From positions 27,702 through 91,701 of the forward strand of contig NZ_MUNP01000041.1 of NCBI RefSeq assembly GCF_002001105.1: a stretch of DNA of 64,000 nucleotides, given 5' to 3'. This document shows positions 1-9,812 of this stretch, one piece after another; within the stretch, counting starts at the first letter, position 1; every line of letters starts with the position of its first letter. The notes beneath the pieces were generated by a model. The model was not told the DNA's origin, searched no databases, and was given only the letters and a program-made list of their open reading frames with translations. A program made the translations under genes and the position numbers. The stretch comes from Rhodanobacter sp. C06. Lineage in GTDB: Bacteria > Pseudomonadota > Gammaproteobacteria > Xanthomonadales > Rhodanobacteraceae.

Positions 1-1483
1 CGATGCCGCGGCCGGTGACCAGCAGGCCGTCGAGCAGCACGCGGCTGCCGGCGCCGCCGGCGATGCTCAGCGCATCCGGCTGGCTGGCGCGCACGTCGAG
101 CAGGCGCAACACCGGCCGCGTGCCTTCGGCCGCGCGCAACTGGATCGCCTCGCCGGCGTCCAGTTGCAGATCCACGTTGCCTTCGTACACGCCGCTCTCG
201 GCCAGCTCGACGATCAACGCGCGCAGCGGCTGCCCGGCCGGCGCGGCGGCCTTGGCTTGCGCCCATGCGGTCAGCGCGTCGGCGATGCTGGCGTAGTGGC
301 CGGGCGGCCACGGGGCGTTCGGGTCGCGATCCGGCTGCGGTGCATGCACCAGGTAGCGCGCGGCGCCTTCCAGCTCCGGCGTGATCCGCGCGTACTCGCC
401 GCCGCCGAGATCGGCGGCGAAGCCGTATTGGTAGCTCACCCACACGCCGCGCTTGGGCCGTTGGTTGGCGGGGAACATCAGCCGGCCGCGCTCGGGATCG
501 ACCGCCACCCGATTGCGCGGCACCTGGCCGCTCCATCCATCCAGATCGGCCGGAATCAGCAGCTCGCGCGGCACCGGCATGCCCTGGCCCTTCGTGGGCC
601 AATCCGGCGCCCAGATCTCGACGCTGCGGCCGTCGCCGTAGAGATCGGGCGACACGCCGGCGTAGTCGGCCAGCGGGCCGCGCTCGGCGAAGCGCCAGCG
701 CCGCAGCGGCAACGGCAGATTGCGTTCCTCGGCAATGTGGGTGGGCGCGGTTTCCTCGACCGGGCGCTGGAACAGCGGCGTGTCGTTGCCCAGTACGCTG
801 AAGCTGAAACAGTGCGGACCCTGTTCCTCGACGCAGTAGGCCGAGGTGCGAGTCACCGGGTAGCTGCGCAGGCGGCAGACGAACACGCCCACCGCGGGGA
901 TGTTCCAGCGGCCGCGGCGGTGCCGACTGCCCAGACGCCGCACGTCGACGCTGTGCGCGAACGGATCGAACGCACCGTTCGCGAAGGCGATGCGCTGCAG
1001 GCGGCCCGGATCGCGCAAGTCGGCGGTGCCGCCGCGGCGCGGGTGCTGATGGTCGAGGTGCTGCATCCAACCCAGCCGGCGCCGGAACTCCACCGCGCGC
1101 GCCGGCCAGCCGGCGGCGTCGCGGGCGAGATCCTCCAGCAGCGACAGCGTGCCCTTGCGGCGACGTGCGTCGATGGTGTTGGCCACGTCGGCGCGCGGCG
1201 CCAGCACACGGCCCAGGCGTGCATCGCGGTGGCCGTCCTCGCCCAGCGCGGCGGCCTCGGGCAGCAGGCTGTAGCCGAGCAGGTCGCCGATGTACGGCAC
1301 CAACCAGTCGTCGCAGGTCTCGATGAACCAGTTGTCGTAGAGCCGCGCGATGTCCTGCTCCAGCACGTCGGCCTGCGCCGAAAGCACGCGCAGGAAGTCG
1401 CGCAGCGGGTAACCCTGCTCCGCATCGCGCAGGCGGTAGACCACCGGCAGCAGGTCGTAGAGCCGGTCCGGCTTGGCGGTCAT
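1..1483 (-). CDS. eCIS baseplate/tail protein, gpI-like N-terminus (partial, 3' end outside window)
   Basis: The frame is open from the ATG at 1483 to the window edge, giving at least 494 residues with no stop. The N-terminal part (starting MTAKPDRLYDLLPVVYRLRD) reads like the phage P2 gpI-type tail protein domain that follows the gpJ-like genes in contractile injection systems, with the family-like stretch DDWLVPYIGDLLGY. The last visible part (LLDGLLVTG) looks like a rung of a right-handed beta-helix, suggesting a fibre or receptor-facing C-terminus. The ATG overlaps the stop of the preceding baseplate gene as ATGA, so translation is probably coupled. Family by pattern; the role of the C-terminal part is inference. 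Confidence 0.8.
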   Translation of the reverse strand, partial: MTAKPDRLYDLLPVVYRLRDAEQGYPLRDFLRVLSAQADVLEQDIARLYDNWFIETCDDWLVPYIGDLLGYSLLPEAAALGEDGHRDARLGRVLAPRADVANTIDARRRKGTLSLLEDLARDAAGWPARAVEFRRRLGWMQHLDHQHPRRGGTADLRDPGRLQRIAFANGAFDPFAHSVDVRRLGSRHRRGRWNIPAVGVFVCRLRSYPVTRTSAYCVEEQGPHCFSFSVLGNDTPLFQRPVEETAPTHIAEERNLPLPLRRWRFAERGPLADYAGVSPDLYGDGRSVEIWAPDWPTKGQGMPVPRELLIPADLDGWSGQVPRNRVAVDPERGRLMFPANQRPKRGVWVSYQYGFAADLGGGEYARITPELEGAARYLVHAPQPDRDPNAPWPPGHYASIADALTAWAQAKAAAPAGQPLRALIVELAESGVYEGNVDLQLDAGEAIQLRAAEGTRPVLRLLDVRASQPDALSIAGGAGSRVLLDGLLVTGRGI

Positions 1484-4400
1484 GGCGTCGCCTCCTGCAG
1501 CAGCAAGGTGTCGGGCACGTCCGGCAGGAAACAGGCGAGCTGCGCCGGCAACACGCTGATGCCGTCGGTGTCGAAGCGGGCGGGCAGCGCCTGCACGGTC
1601 GGCAGCAGCGCCGGCCAAGGTGTGGCCGCGGTCGCCTGGAGCAGGCGGGCGGATGCGCCGGCGAGGTTCGCCCCGTCGTCACCCTTGCCGCTGTCGCCAC
1701 CGCCCAGGTCGTCGATGATGCGCCGTTCGTCGGCGTAGTCGAACGCGTCCACGTCGATCCAGGCCACGCCGCGCACTGCCTGCAGGCAGGCGACGATTTC
1801 GCTGAGGTAGACGTTCTGCGCCAGCGCGCGGCGTTCGAAGCCGAACGCATCCAGCAGTGCCGCGCGAAGCGCCGGTTCGACCGACTCCCACGCATAGTCG
1901 GGCGCCAGGCCCGCCTTCGCGCTCAGGGTCAGCGCCCGCAGCTCGCGCACGTCCAGGCCCACGGGCAGGCCGGGATCGCCGTACTGCTGCAACGCCTGCA
2001 GCAGGTTGCGGTAGAGGTCGGAGGTGTTGTCGATCGGCGCATCGGCGGCGCCGGCGATGCTCACCTGCACGCGGTTGCCAAGCTTGATCGCCGCAGCCTT
2101 GCCCACGCCGCCGAACGTGCGTGCGAAGTCGGCGTAGTCCGGCACCGACACCAGCCGATCCAGCGCCAGCACCGCCAGCGGCACGTTGCCGCGGGCCTGG
2201 TCGCGCGTCTCCGCGTCGGCGCCGCCGGAGGCGCGCAGCGGATTGACCACTGCCTTCACCCCCAGCGGCCGGGTCGCCAGCAGGCTGATCTGCTGGGCGT
2301 CCACATTGCCCGGTGCGCCGATGCCGTTGCGATAGACCGCCACCACGTTTTCCACGCCGGTGGGCAGGCGCGCGCCGTGGCTGCCGTCACCGAACTGCAC
2401 CGTGGTCTTGCTGGCGTTGTCGGTGGACGTGACGAAGTTGCGGTCGGTGGCACCCACGAAGGCGAGATTGCGTGTCTCGTGCCACAGCATGCCGTTGACG
2501 CTCACCGCGAGCGTGCTCTGTACGCCGTCCACGGTCGCGGCGGAGACGTAGGTCAGCGGCGACTGCTTCAGCACGAAGGCCTGCATCGCCGTGGCGCCGC
2601 TGCCGCTGCCCAGCACCTCGTTGCGCGTCTCGCCATGGGTGGCGCGCACCACGTTCGCGCACACCGTCACGGTGTCGCGTTGGTAGGCGTAGGCCAGCCC
2701 TTGGTTGGCGAACACCAGGGTGCTGTGCACGGTGTCGCCGGGCAGGTTCGCATTCGTGCCTTGTTCCACCGCGGCGATCATCACCAATTCGCCCGCGTTC
2801 ACCGCATTGGTGCCGGGCACGTCCGTGCGTTGCCCCTGCACGACCACCCAGCGGCCGGGCTTGAGGCCGTCCACCGCGCCGTCGAGGGTGAGGTGGGTGG
2901 CGTCGTCCTGGGTGATGCGCGCCGTGCCGTCATTGGCCGTGGTGGTGCCGACGATATCGGTGATCACCAGTTCGGCCAGCGGCAGCGCTTCGCTCTGCGC
3001 GTAGACCTGGGTGCCGCGCAGGGTAGCCATGTCCGGTGCAGGCCAGAGCGCGGGCGTGTCATTGGCCGCGGGATCGGCCAGCACGATGTCGGTGGTCTTG
3101 CCGCTGATGCCGTAGTCGCTGCGCGGATGCACCTGGACGCTTTGCGCTTGCGCCACGATCGGCAACTCGCCGGTTTTCTGGATCAGCAGATAGCTGCTGG
3201 CGAGTACGCCATCGTAGGCGTTGTCCAGTTGCACGCGATCATCGAACTCCGACGGCGAGCCATTGCGGCTGGTGGACGTACTCCAGTCGCCGTCGGGCAT
3301 CGAGACATAGGGCACGGTTCCCTTGGTATCAGGGTCCTGGTTCAGGCCCAGCCCCATGATGCGTGGCGCGTTGTAGCCGAACAGCGGCGCAGCGAGACGC
3401 AACGCGAACACGCCGCTCAGTGCGGGCGAAGGCTGGCCCTGCGGCACGCTGGTCCAGGCGCGATAGAAGCTGTCGACCAGACGCGGCGCGAAGTTCAGCA
3501 GCAGCTGCGGACGCGCGTCGCTGGGGGTGCCCAGCGCGGTGGTCGGGCTCTGCAGCAGGCGCAGGTGGTTCGCCGGTTGCAGGGTTGGCGTGAGCGTCAG
3601 CGCGCCGAACAACGCGCCGAAACCCGTCGCTCCCATGGAGGGTGATGTCGGCGTGCCGAAGGCGGCGTTCACCGCGTCGCGGAAGGTGGCGACGGGATCG
3701 GGTACCGGATCGGGTGGTGGCTGGTCATTGCCGAACGGTGGCCCCATCAGACCCGCATAACTGCCGCCGTTGCTGCCACCGAGCAACAAGGTCGAGCGCA
3801 CGTCCTCGATCGCGGTCAACCACTCCTGGAAGTTGGGGCCGGTGCCCGACTGGATGAGCGCGCCGATGGCCGTATTCGCCGCGGCCGCGATCTGCGCGGT
3901 CGCCGGATCGAGCGGCTGCAACACCACCTTGCTGCGCGAGCTCTGCGGCTGTGCCTCGACCGACTGCACCAACCGGATCGCTGGCACACCGTCCTTGGTC
4001 AGGTCGCCGAACACGAACAGCAGGCGGTCGTTCGGCTTGAGGTTGGTGGCGGCGCTGGCGACCCACAGCGTGTCGAGCGCGGCGACGTTGTCGAGCGAGA
4101 TGTCCTGCGGCTGCGTCAGCCGCGGCTTGAGCGCGTTCCACTCGTAGCGCGCGTCCAATGGCTCGGCGGTCTCGAAGGTCTGCATCTGCTCGCCTGGCGC
4201 GGGCACCGATTGCGCGCGTGCGCCGGTGGGGATGGTTACCGGCGCCGCGTTCGGCTCGATGGTATAGGCGAGGTAGACGCTGGCGGCTACGCCGGGGCGC
4301 AGGCGGTAGTCGACCAGCCGCGCCAGTTCCAGCACCGAGCGCCGCTCGGTGGCGGTGCGCAGGTAGCCTTCGTTGGCTATACGCTCCTGGTAGAAGCCCA

Positions 4401-4659
4401 GCACGTCGGCGCCGACCGCCCAGGCATCGAGCAGGGCGATCGCCGGATCGTCGGCCTCGCGCGTGCGCAAGCCTGCCAGCGCGGGCAGGGCGGCATCGCT
4501 AAGTTCCGCCTGCATGGTGGCGCGGAAGTCGGCGTACGTGCCGACGCGATAGTTCAGGGCGGTCAGCCCCGGCCGGTTGTAGATCGGCAACGGGGTGCCC
4601 GCGATGGCGCCGCAACCACAGGCGCAGGCGTGCTTGCCACAGGCGCTGCAGCAGCTCAT
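1480..4659 (-). CDS. Putative eCIS baseplate assembly protein (gpJ/Afp12-like), 1059 aa
   Basis: A 1059-residue protein of the large baseplate type found twice in tandem in eCIS clusters. The N-terminal third has the motif DDPAIALLDAWAVGADVLGF followed by YQERIANEGYLRTATERRS, typical of putative baseplate assembly proteins. The C-terminal half has the gpJ-like FGDGSHGARLPTG stretch and the conserved segment around DYADFARTFGGV. It would form baseplate wedge together with the 935-residue neighbour. The first 18 residues contain seven cysteines (CCSACGKHACACGCG), a possible metal-binding tail. The start ATG overlaps the upstream stop by four bases, and the stop overlaps the next start. Confidence 0.88.
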   Translation of the reverse strand: MSCCSACGKHACACGCGAIAGTPLPIYNRPGLTALNYRVGTYADFRATMQAELSDAALPALAGLRTREADDPAIALLDAWAVGADVLGFYQERIANEGYLRTATERRSVLELARLVDYRLRPGVAASVYLAYTIEPNAAPVTIPTGARAQSVPAPGEQMQTFETAEPLDARYEWNALKPRLTQPQDISLDNVAALDTLWVASAATNLKPNDRLLFVFGDLTKDGVPAIRLVQSVEAQPQSSRSKVVLQPLDPATAQIAAAANTAIGALIQSGTGPNFQEWLTAIEDVRSTLLLGGSNGGSYAGLMGPPFGNDQPPPDPVPDPVATFRDAVNAAFGTPTSPSMGATGFGALFGALTLTPTLQPANHLRLLQSPTTALGTPSDARPQLLLNFAPRLVDSFYRAWTSVPQGQPSPALSGVFALRLAAPLFGYNAPRIMGLGLNQDPDTKGTVPYVSMPDGDWSTSTSRNGSPSEFDDRVQLDNAYDGVLASSYLLIQKTGELPIVAQAQSVQVHPRSDYGISGKTTDIVLADPAANDTPALWPAPDMATLRGTQVYAQSEALPLAELVITDIVGTTTANDGTARITQDDATHLTLDGAVDGLKPGRWVVVQGQRTDVPGTNAVNAGELVMIAAVEQGTNANLPGDTVHSTLVFANQGLAYAYQRDTVTVCANVVRATHGETRNEVLGSGSGATAMQAFVLKQSPLTYVSAATVDGVQSTLAVSVNGMLWHETRNLAFVGATDRNFVTSTDNASKTTVQFGDGSHGARLPTGVENVVAVYRNGIGAPGNVDAQQISLLATRPLGVKAVVNPLRASGGADAETRDQARGNVPLAVLALDRLVSVPDYADFARTFGGVGKAAAIKLGNRVQVSIAGAADAPIDNTSDLYRNLLQALQQYGDPGLPVGLDVRELRALTLSAKAGLAPDYAWESVEPALRAALLDAFGFERRALAQNVYLSEIVACLQAVRGVAWIDVDAFDYADERRIIDDLGGGDSGKGDDGANLAGASARLLQATAATPWPALLPTVQALPARFDTDGISVLPAQLACFLPDVPDTLLLQEATP

Positions 4660-7463
4660 CGGCCACCTCCCATCGTGAAACGGATGCTGCCGTGATCGGG
4701 ATGGTCCGGGTCGTCGTCGACCTGGGCGATCTCCCGCGCGGCGATGTGCAGCACGCCGTCGGCGGGCACGTCGACGGGTGGCGCGGGGTCGTCCATGCGC
4801 ACCAGCGTGGTCACTTCGACATGGGCGACGCCGGGAATCGCCTGCGCTTCGGCCAGCAACGCGCTGACGTAGACCGGCGAGCCCAGCGTGAGCCGGTCCG
4901 GATGGAAGAAGCCGGGCGTGCCGTCGCGGCGCAGGCCGGAGGTGAAGCGGTCATCCAGTTCGGCCTCGACATGGGCGGTGAGGAAGTCCGGCAGCACACA
5001 GACGAACAGCACGATGCGCAGCGGCACGTAGCAGGCGCCGCGCACTTCCACGTCGTGGCCGATGCGCCGGTAGCGCGCGAGCTGCGCGCCGATGGTTCGG
5101 GCCAGCGCGGCCGGCAGGCCTTCGCGGCCCAGCGGGTCGACTACCACATCGGCGGCGTACCAGCTGCCGTTCCACTCCAGCGCGGCGGCGGCACCTTGCA
5201 CACCGGGCACGGCAGCGGCGAAGGCCGCGTAGTCGTCGGCGATGATCGCGCGCAGCGGATTGGCACGGAACGCGCCGGGTGCGTACAGTTTCACCTCGGC
5301 GAGACTCTCCGCTGCGGTGCCGCCGCTGGCCGGCAGCGGATTGCGCGGCTGCAGATCGGCCGAGAGCACGCCGGATTTCAGCGCCAGCCACACGATGCTG
5401 TCGCGGCCCACGTTGCCGGCCGGGCCGTTGCCCAGGCGCAGCGCAGCGCGGAAGAAATCGCCGGCCTGCAGCTGCGCGCCCAGCACGCCGTCGCCAAAGC
5501 GCAGATGGGCGGCGCCGTCGTCGTCGATCTCGACCACGCAGTGGCGATCGTCCGGGCTGCTCTCCAGCAGGTCGTACTGCGGCAGCCACTGCCAGCGTGC
5601 GTCCGGCGTGCCGCTCACCAGCACGTCGGCCAGTGCGCCGCCGTAGACGGTCAGCTGCGGAAGTGCCTGACGCGGATCGCGTGCGAAGAGTTGGCACACC
5701 GGTACGTTTGGCGGCAGCGGTTCGGCCCAGGTCAGCGGCGTGCCGGGCAGCACGTGGCCGGTGTCTGCGGGCGGGCGGCGCACATCGAGTACTGCGCCGT
5801 CGCAATGGCAGCAGCCGTATTCGGTGTTGCCGGGCACCAGCCAGCAGTCCTCGGCCAGCGCGCCACAGCGCGTGCAGGCATCCGGCATCGCGGCAAGCGC
5901 GGCGGCAAGGCCGGGATAATCGCCGTCACTGCCGGTCGGCGCGCAGATCGGCGCCGAGCTGCACTGGCCTTGCACGTGCTCGCCGTGGTCGACCAGCAGC
6001 ACGTTGCCGCGCGCGAGGCTGACGTCGTGCAGCCAGCGGCAGTCGGGCGCAGGCAGGCGCACCGACAGGCAGAGGTCGAACGGCAAGGCGTCGCAGGGAT
6101 CCCACGCCACCTCCAGCAGCAGGGTGCCATCCAACGGATCGACGGACGTCTGGACGTCCGTGAGTCGCACGGCATGGCGGTGCGCGGGATCGGCATCGGC
6201 GGGGTTGCCGGTCTGCGGGCCCAGCACTTCCTCGAAGATCAGCAGGTCGCCCACGGCCAGCTTCAGCGTGCGCGACGGCGCGGCGGCGTCGGCATGGGTG
6301 ATCGCCGTCGGCGCCGTGCCGGGGGCCGGGGGCAGTGCAGTTGGCGACGATGGCGCCGGCGAGGAGGGCGGCGCAGGCGGAGAGGGCAAAGCACTCGGCG
6401 GAGCGGCATCCACCAGCGTGGCCCGCGTGCAGCCGCGCGGCAGGCAGCAGAGTTCGTCGCCCCAGCTGTAAAGGTGGATCTCGCTGTGCGTGGCGACCAC
6501 GGCGAACGTGGTGATGCCGTCCCGCGGCATCGGCTCGTAGATCAGCGCGCCCTGCGCGCGTGCCGCCTCGAGTTGCACTGCGTCGATGATCCCCGGAACC
6601 GGATGGGTCTGTCCGGGTGGCGGCACCAGCAACAGCAGGTTGTCCAGCGCGAGGTCGAGGTCATCATGCGAATTCAGCGTCACCAGTGCACGGGCGTTGC
6701 AGCCCTCGTGCATGCGGTAGTCCACCAGCCGCGCATGCCGACGTACGGAGATGCGCCTTCGCGCGGTGGCCAGGTAGGCCTCGGTGGCCACCGCATCCTG
6801 GTAGTAGCTGAGGTAGTCGGCGGTATAGGCCAGCGTCTCCACCAGGGCGATGCCAAGGTCCGGCACGTGGCGCTCTTGCCACGCCGGCATGTCCAGCGCG
6901 AGGCGGTCGAGGAACAGCTGGCGAAAGCTTTCGTAGTCCTTGGCGAGGTAGTTGATCTCGGGCAGCGGCACCGGCACGGGCACGCAGGGCGCCGCATCGG
7001 CGCAGTCCTGGCCTGCTGCACAGCCGAGGCGGAAGTGCAGCGCGACGCGGGCATAACGCGGATCGAAGCCGGGATACGGCAGCCAGCTCGCCGGGGCGTT
7101 GCCCGAGGCCGCATCCACCAGACACAGGCAATACGGGCTGTGGTCGCCTTCGCGGTCCAGCACCACGCGCAGGCAGGCGTCGTCGTGCAACTCCGGCTCC
7201 AGCTCGGCGCTGACGCTGAGCACGCGCAGGCCGGTGATGCGATCGCCCCCGCTGACGCGCACGTTCGCCACACCCAGCCCTTGCGGGATCGCGCCGAACA
7301 GGTGCACGCACAGGCTGGTGCCGTCATCGCCCACCTCGACGTAATCGATGCCGTTGAGCGTGCCGCTCGCGCGCAACTTGTCGCGTCGCGCTGGCACGCT
7401 GCACGCGGGCAGTGTGCTGCAGCCGATCGTGTCGAGCCGGACGCTGTCGTTCGTCGTGCTCAT
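4656..7463 (-). CDS. Putative eCIS baseplate assembly protein (gpJ/Afp11-like), 935 aa
   Basis: The 935-residue protein has the family hallmark LAKDYESFRQLFLDRL at about residue 170, then LVETLAYTADYLSYYQDAV and a gpJ-like LRFGDGVLGAQLQAG segment. It should form the wedge of the injection-system baseplate with gp25 and the 1059-residue protein. A proline/serine-rich linker lies around residues 350-390. A cysteine-rich insertion around residues 505-560 (including CTRCG and CCHC) could bind zinc. ATG overlaps the stop of the gp25 gene (ATGA). Paralogous to, but clearly different from, the next gene. Confidence 0.88.
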   Translation of the reverse strand: MSTTNDSVRLDTIGCSTLPACSVPARRDKLRASGTLNGIDYVEVGDDGTSLCVHLFGAIPQGLGVANVRVSGGDRITGLRVLSVSAELEPELHDDACLRVVLDREGDHSPYCLCLVDAASGNAPASWLPYPGFDPRYARVALHFRLGCAAGQDCADAAPCVPVPVPLPEINYLAKDYESFRQLFLDRLALDMPAWQERHVPDLGIALVETLAYTADYLSYYQDAVATEAYLATARRRISVRRHARLVDYRMHEGCNARALVTLNSHDDLDLALDNLLLLVPPPGQTHPVPGIIDAVQLEAARAQGALIYEPMPRDGITTFAVVATHSEIHLYSWGDELCCLPRGCTRATLVDAAPPSALPSPPAPPSSPAPSSPTALPPAPGTAPTAITHADAAAPSRTLKLAVGDLLIFEEVLGPQTGNPADADPAHRHAVRLTDVQTSVDPLDGTLLLEVAWDPCDALPFDLCLSVRLPAPDCRWLHDVSLARGNVLLVDHGEHVQGQCSSAPICAPTGSDGDYPGLAAALAAMPDACTRCGALAEDCWLVPGNTEYGCCHCDGAVLDVRRPPADTGHVLPGTPLTWAEPLPPNVPVCQLFARDPRQALPQLTVYGGALADVLVSGTPDARWQWLPQYDLLESSPDDRHCVVEIDDDGAAHLRFGDGVLGAQLQAGDFFRAALRLGNGPAGNVGRDSIVWLALKSGVLSADLQPRNPLPASGGTAAESLAEVKLYAPGAFRANPLRAIIADDYAAFAAAVPGVQGAAAALEWNGSWYAADVVVDPLGREGLPAALARTIGAQLARYRRIGHDVEVRGACYVPLRIVLFVCVLPDFLTAHVEAELDDRFTSGLRRDGTPGFFHPDRLTLGSPVYVSALLAEAQAIPGVAHVEVTTLVRMDDPAPPVDVPADGVLHIAAREIAQVDDDPDHPDHGSIRFTMGGGR

Positions 7464-7831
7464 GGCAGGCTCCGCACGAAGCTGTCGTTGCGGGTGTCGC
7501 CGCTGGCGCGCACGGTGTAGCTGAGGTCCACGCGCAGGGTCGCGTCGTCGCTGCTCACGCTCAGCGTGCCCACGTCGATCACGTCGCCCAGCCAGCGCTG
7601 CAGCGCTGCCTGCAGGGTGAACTGCAGCGCGGCGGCCAGTTCCGCACTGTTCGGCGCGAACACCAACTGCAGCAGGCCGCTGCCGAAATCGGGCCGGTTC
7701 ACCCGTTCGCCCGGACTGGTGAACAGCAGTTGCTCGATCATGTCGCGCACATGGTCGTCGTCGCCGGTCTCCGCGGTGCGGCCGCGCGGGTCGAAATGGA
7801 AGGGGTAGTCGATGTTCATCACGGTGCTCAT
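7460..7831 (-). CDS. GPW/gp25-like baseplate wedge protein
   Basis: A 123-residue protein, a normal length for the gp25/W family (Afp9/Pvc9). The family signature is visible as IEQLLFTSPGERVNRPDFG, near residues 31-49, followed by LLQLVF. The protein bridges the baseplate wedge and the sheath and helps to start sheath polymerisation in related systems. It lies between the PAAR-like tip gene (7-base gap) and the first large baseplate gene (4-base overlap), the same position as in other eCIS clusters. Confidence 0.92.
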   Translation of the reverse strand: MSTVMNIDYPFHFDPRGRTAETGDDDHVRDMIEQLLFTSPGERVNRPDFGSGLLQLVFAPNSAELAAALQFTLQAALQRWLGDVIDVGTLSVSSDDATLRVDLSYTVRASGDTRNDSFVRSLP

Positions 7832-7838
7832 GGCGACC

Positions 7839-8162
7839 TCACATCGCGGTGACGCGCGTCTGGCTGGCGACGATCAGCAGCGGCGTGCCGGTAGGCGCGC
7901 AGATCGCCTGGCTGTCGAAGCAGAGCAGCGGCTGGCCGTTCGAAGTGACCCGCGTTGCCGCCGTGACGAACTGCGCGGTGACGCAAGGACCATTCGCGGC
8001 GGGTGGCGGCGGCAGCGCACAACCGGCGACCAGCCACGGCGCGGCCATCGTCACCGTGGGCTGGCCGCTTACCGTCACCCGCGGGTTCGGTACGGTGGCC
8101 TGCGCCTGGCCGCCGTGCGAACAGAGCACGCTGGCGCCGACATGGATGAGGAAGCCCGGCAT
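7839..8162 (-). CDS. PAAR-like spike-tip protein
   Basis: A 107-residue protein opening with MPGFLIHVGASVLCSHGG and containing repeated short beta-rich stretches and the segment APTGTPLLIVASQTRVTAM at its end. It resembles the PAAR/DUF4280-type tip proteins (Afp10/Pvc10) that sharpen the spike and carry a metal in related systems; four cysteines and an early His are visible. It follows the gpV-like spike gene after 10 bases and precedes gp25. The call rests on motif and on synteny. Confidence 0.82.
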   Translation of the reverse strand: MPGFLIHVGASVLCSHGGQAQATVPNPRVTVSGQPTVTMAAPWLVAGCALPPPPAANGPCVTAQFVTAATRVTSNGQPLLCFDSQAICAPTGTPLLIVASQTRVTAM

Positions 8163-8172
8163 CGTGCATCTC

Positions 8173-8679
8173 CTACGTCGCCACCAGCGCGCCGTTGTTG
8201 ATCGTCACCGTGGGACCCGCGAGCACCACGGTGGCGCCCTTGCCGTTCGAGATCGTGATGCCGACGTCGTTGACCAGGATCATCGCGCCGGTGGCGCTCT
8301 TGATCAGGATGCCGCCGGTCGGCCCCGGCACGTCGCTGATGGTGATGCCGTTCTGCAGCCCCGACTGCAGTACCAGGCTGGGACTGACGGGATTGCCGGC
8401 CAGCGCCAGCGCGGGCACTTCCGCCGCGCTGCCCCAGAAGCCGCCGCTCCAGATCGGGTAATCCGGATCGCCCTGCTCGAATTCCACCCACACGCCCGCG
8501 CCGACCTGCGGCACCACGTACACGCCGCTCTGCTTGCCGGCGAACGGCACGCAAGGCATCGCCCAGCTCGACGGCAGCAGGCCGGAGACATCCGGCACCA
8601 TCACCTGGATGCGCCCGATCTGTTCGGGGTCCACGTTCTGGATCACCGTGCCGCGGAACTTGCCGTAGTACTTGCTCAT
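8173..8679 (-). CDS. gpV/gp5-like baseplate spike protein (OB-fold)
   Basis: A 168-residue protein with the VgrG/gp5 OB-fold pattern: YYGKFRGTVIQNVDPEQIGR at the N-terminus, VMVPDVSG, then GVYVVPQVGAGVWVEFEQGD and PIWSGGFWG. The C-terminus is a short beta-repeat region typical of a spike shaft. It would trimerise below the hub and carry the PAAR-like tip. In Afp/PVC systems hub and spike are one protein (Afp8); here the gpD-like hub is a separate gene directly upstream, overlapping by four bases. Confidence 0.9.
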   Translation of the reverse strand: MSKYYGKFRGTVIQNVDPEQIGRIQVMVPDVSGLLPSSWAMPCVPFAGKQSGVYVVPQVGAGVWVEFEQGDPDYPIWSGGFWGSAAEVPALALAGNPVSPSLVLQSGLQNGITISDVPGPTGGILIKSATGAMILVNDVGITISNGKGATVVLAGPTVTINNGALVAT

Positions 8680-9812
8680 GGCGGCACCAGCGGCACGGTG
8701 GAGATCAGGCCCTTGCGCGAGAGGCTGAAGCTCTGCTTGTACTCGCCGCGCTTGATCGTGTGGCGCACTTGGCTGACGTAATGCAGGCCGTCGAAGGCCG
8801 GTCCCACGCCGCGCACGCCGACCAGCTGGCGCGACTGCAGCACGCGGCCGTAGCGCACCACGTCGAGGCTGCCGGTGCCGGTGACGGTGTCGGCGGATTT
8901 CGCCGCCTCGGCCATGCCCAGCAGCAGCGCACGCTGCGGCGTGTACTTCGCGGTCTCCGGCAGCGGGCGGAACTGCTGCGGCGGCGGGTCGAGCAGGCCC
9001 AGCGGCGGATTCAACGGACCGATGTCCGGGATCGGCAGCGGCAGCGGCACCTTGGTCTGCGGGTTCTGCACGTAGATCACCGGCAGCTGGCGCGCGTTGC
9101 CGTTGTAGCTGAAGCTCAGCTGCTCGACGTTGCTGGCCGCGTCCATGTCCGCGTTCAGCGCCGGCTGCGGCACGCCGACCTTGATCTTCGGGCCCCAGTA
9201 CGCGGTGCTGGTGCCGGGCAACGGGCCAGGGTCGAGATAGAACACGTAGCCCACGCGCTCGGCCAGCAGGCGGATGTATTCGAGGTCGCTGCCCTGCTGG
9301 GTGGGAATGCGATCGGTGGGCACCGGCACGTCGAACGCGATGCTGGGGATCACCAGCGGCACGATGCCGAGGAAGGCGTACTTGGCCAGCAGCAGCATGA
9401 CGATCGCCTCGGCCGGCATCGCCGGATACGGCACGCCGGGCAGGCCGGAGAACTCCAGCTTCTGCATCACCGTGGTGAGGTCGTCGCCGGTGACCTGCAG
9501 CGTGGTGTGGCGCTGGTCGGCACCGGGCAGCACCTCAGTCTTCGTCACCACGCCGTCGATCAGCACCTGCGGCATGCCGTTCACCGTGACCACCACGATC
9601 ACCCGCAGCAAAGGCACCACGCTGCCGCCCGAGAGCAGGAACAGCGTGTGCAACGGCGATTGCACGCTCAGCGTGAACTGCAAGGTGAACGCGCCCGCGG
9701 CCTCGTCCGGCTGCACCACTTCGAGTTGGGTCAGCGCGTCGAGCACGAGCTGGGGCACCGGCACCGGCACCACCGGACCGACCAGCAGCGTCAGGTGTAT
9801 GCCCTCAAGCAT
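8676..9812 (-). CDS. gpD-like baseplate hub protein
   Basis: A 378-residue protein resembling the phage late-control gpD/VgrG N-terminal hub family: beta-rich N-terminus, a central stretch with TRIPTQQGSDLEYIRLLAERVGY near residues 178-200 (the DLEYIRLLAE segment is typical of the hub family), and a C-terminal GLHYVSQVRHTIKRGEYKQ region. It should form the threefold adaptor between the inner tube and the spike. The start ATG lies inside the end of the LysM gene (8-base overlap), and the stop overlaps the gpV-like gene start. Confidence 0.87.
   Translation of the reverse strand: MLEGIHLTLLVGPVVPVPVPQLVLDALTQLEVVQPDEAAGAFTLQFTLSVQSPLHTLFLLSGGSVVPLLRVIVVVTVNGMPQVLIDGVVTKTEVLPGADQRHTTLQVTGDDLTTVMQKLEFSGLPGVPYPAMPAEAIVMLLLAKYAFLGIVPLVIPSIAFDVPVPTDRIPTQQGSDLEYIRLLAERVGYVFYLDPGPLPGTSTAYWGPKIKVGVPQPALNADMDAASNVEQLSFSYNGNARQLPVIYVQNPQTKVPLPLPIPDIGPLNPPLGLLDPPPQQFRPLPETAKYTPQRALLLGMAEAAKSADTVTGTGSLDVVRYGRVLQSRQLVGVRGVGPAFDGLHYVSQVRHTIKRGEYKQSFSLSRKGLISTVPLVPP

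Noticed and set aside
164..1738. Long plus-strand reading frame of 524 codons opposite the gpI-like gene
   Set aside because: It is rich in His, Arg, Ala and Gly with no domain, and lies antisense to genes with clear eCIS motifs; a shadow due to high GC.
4692..7520. Plus-strand reading frame of 942 codons opposite the 935-residue baseplate gene
   Set aside because: Composition is typical antisense (HVRRQ-rich); no recognisable motif, while the minus strand has clear family segments.
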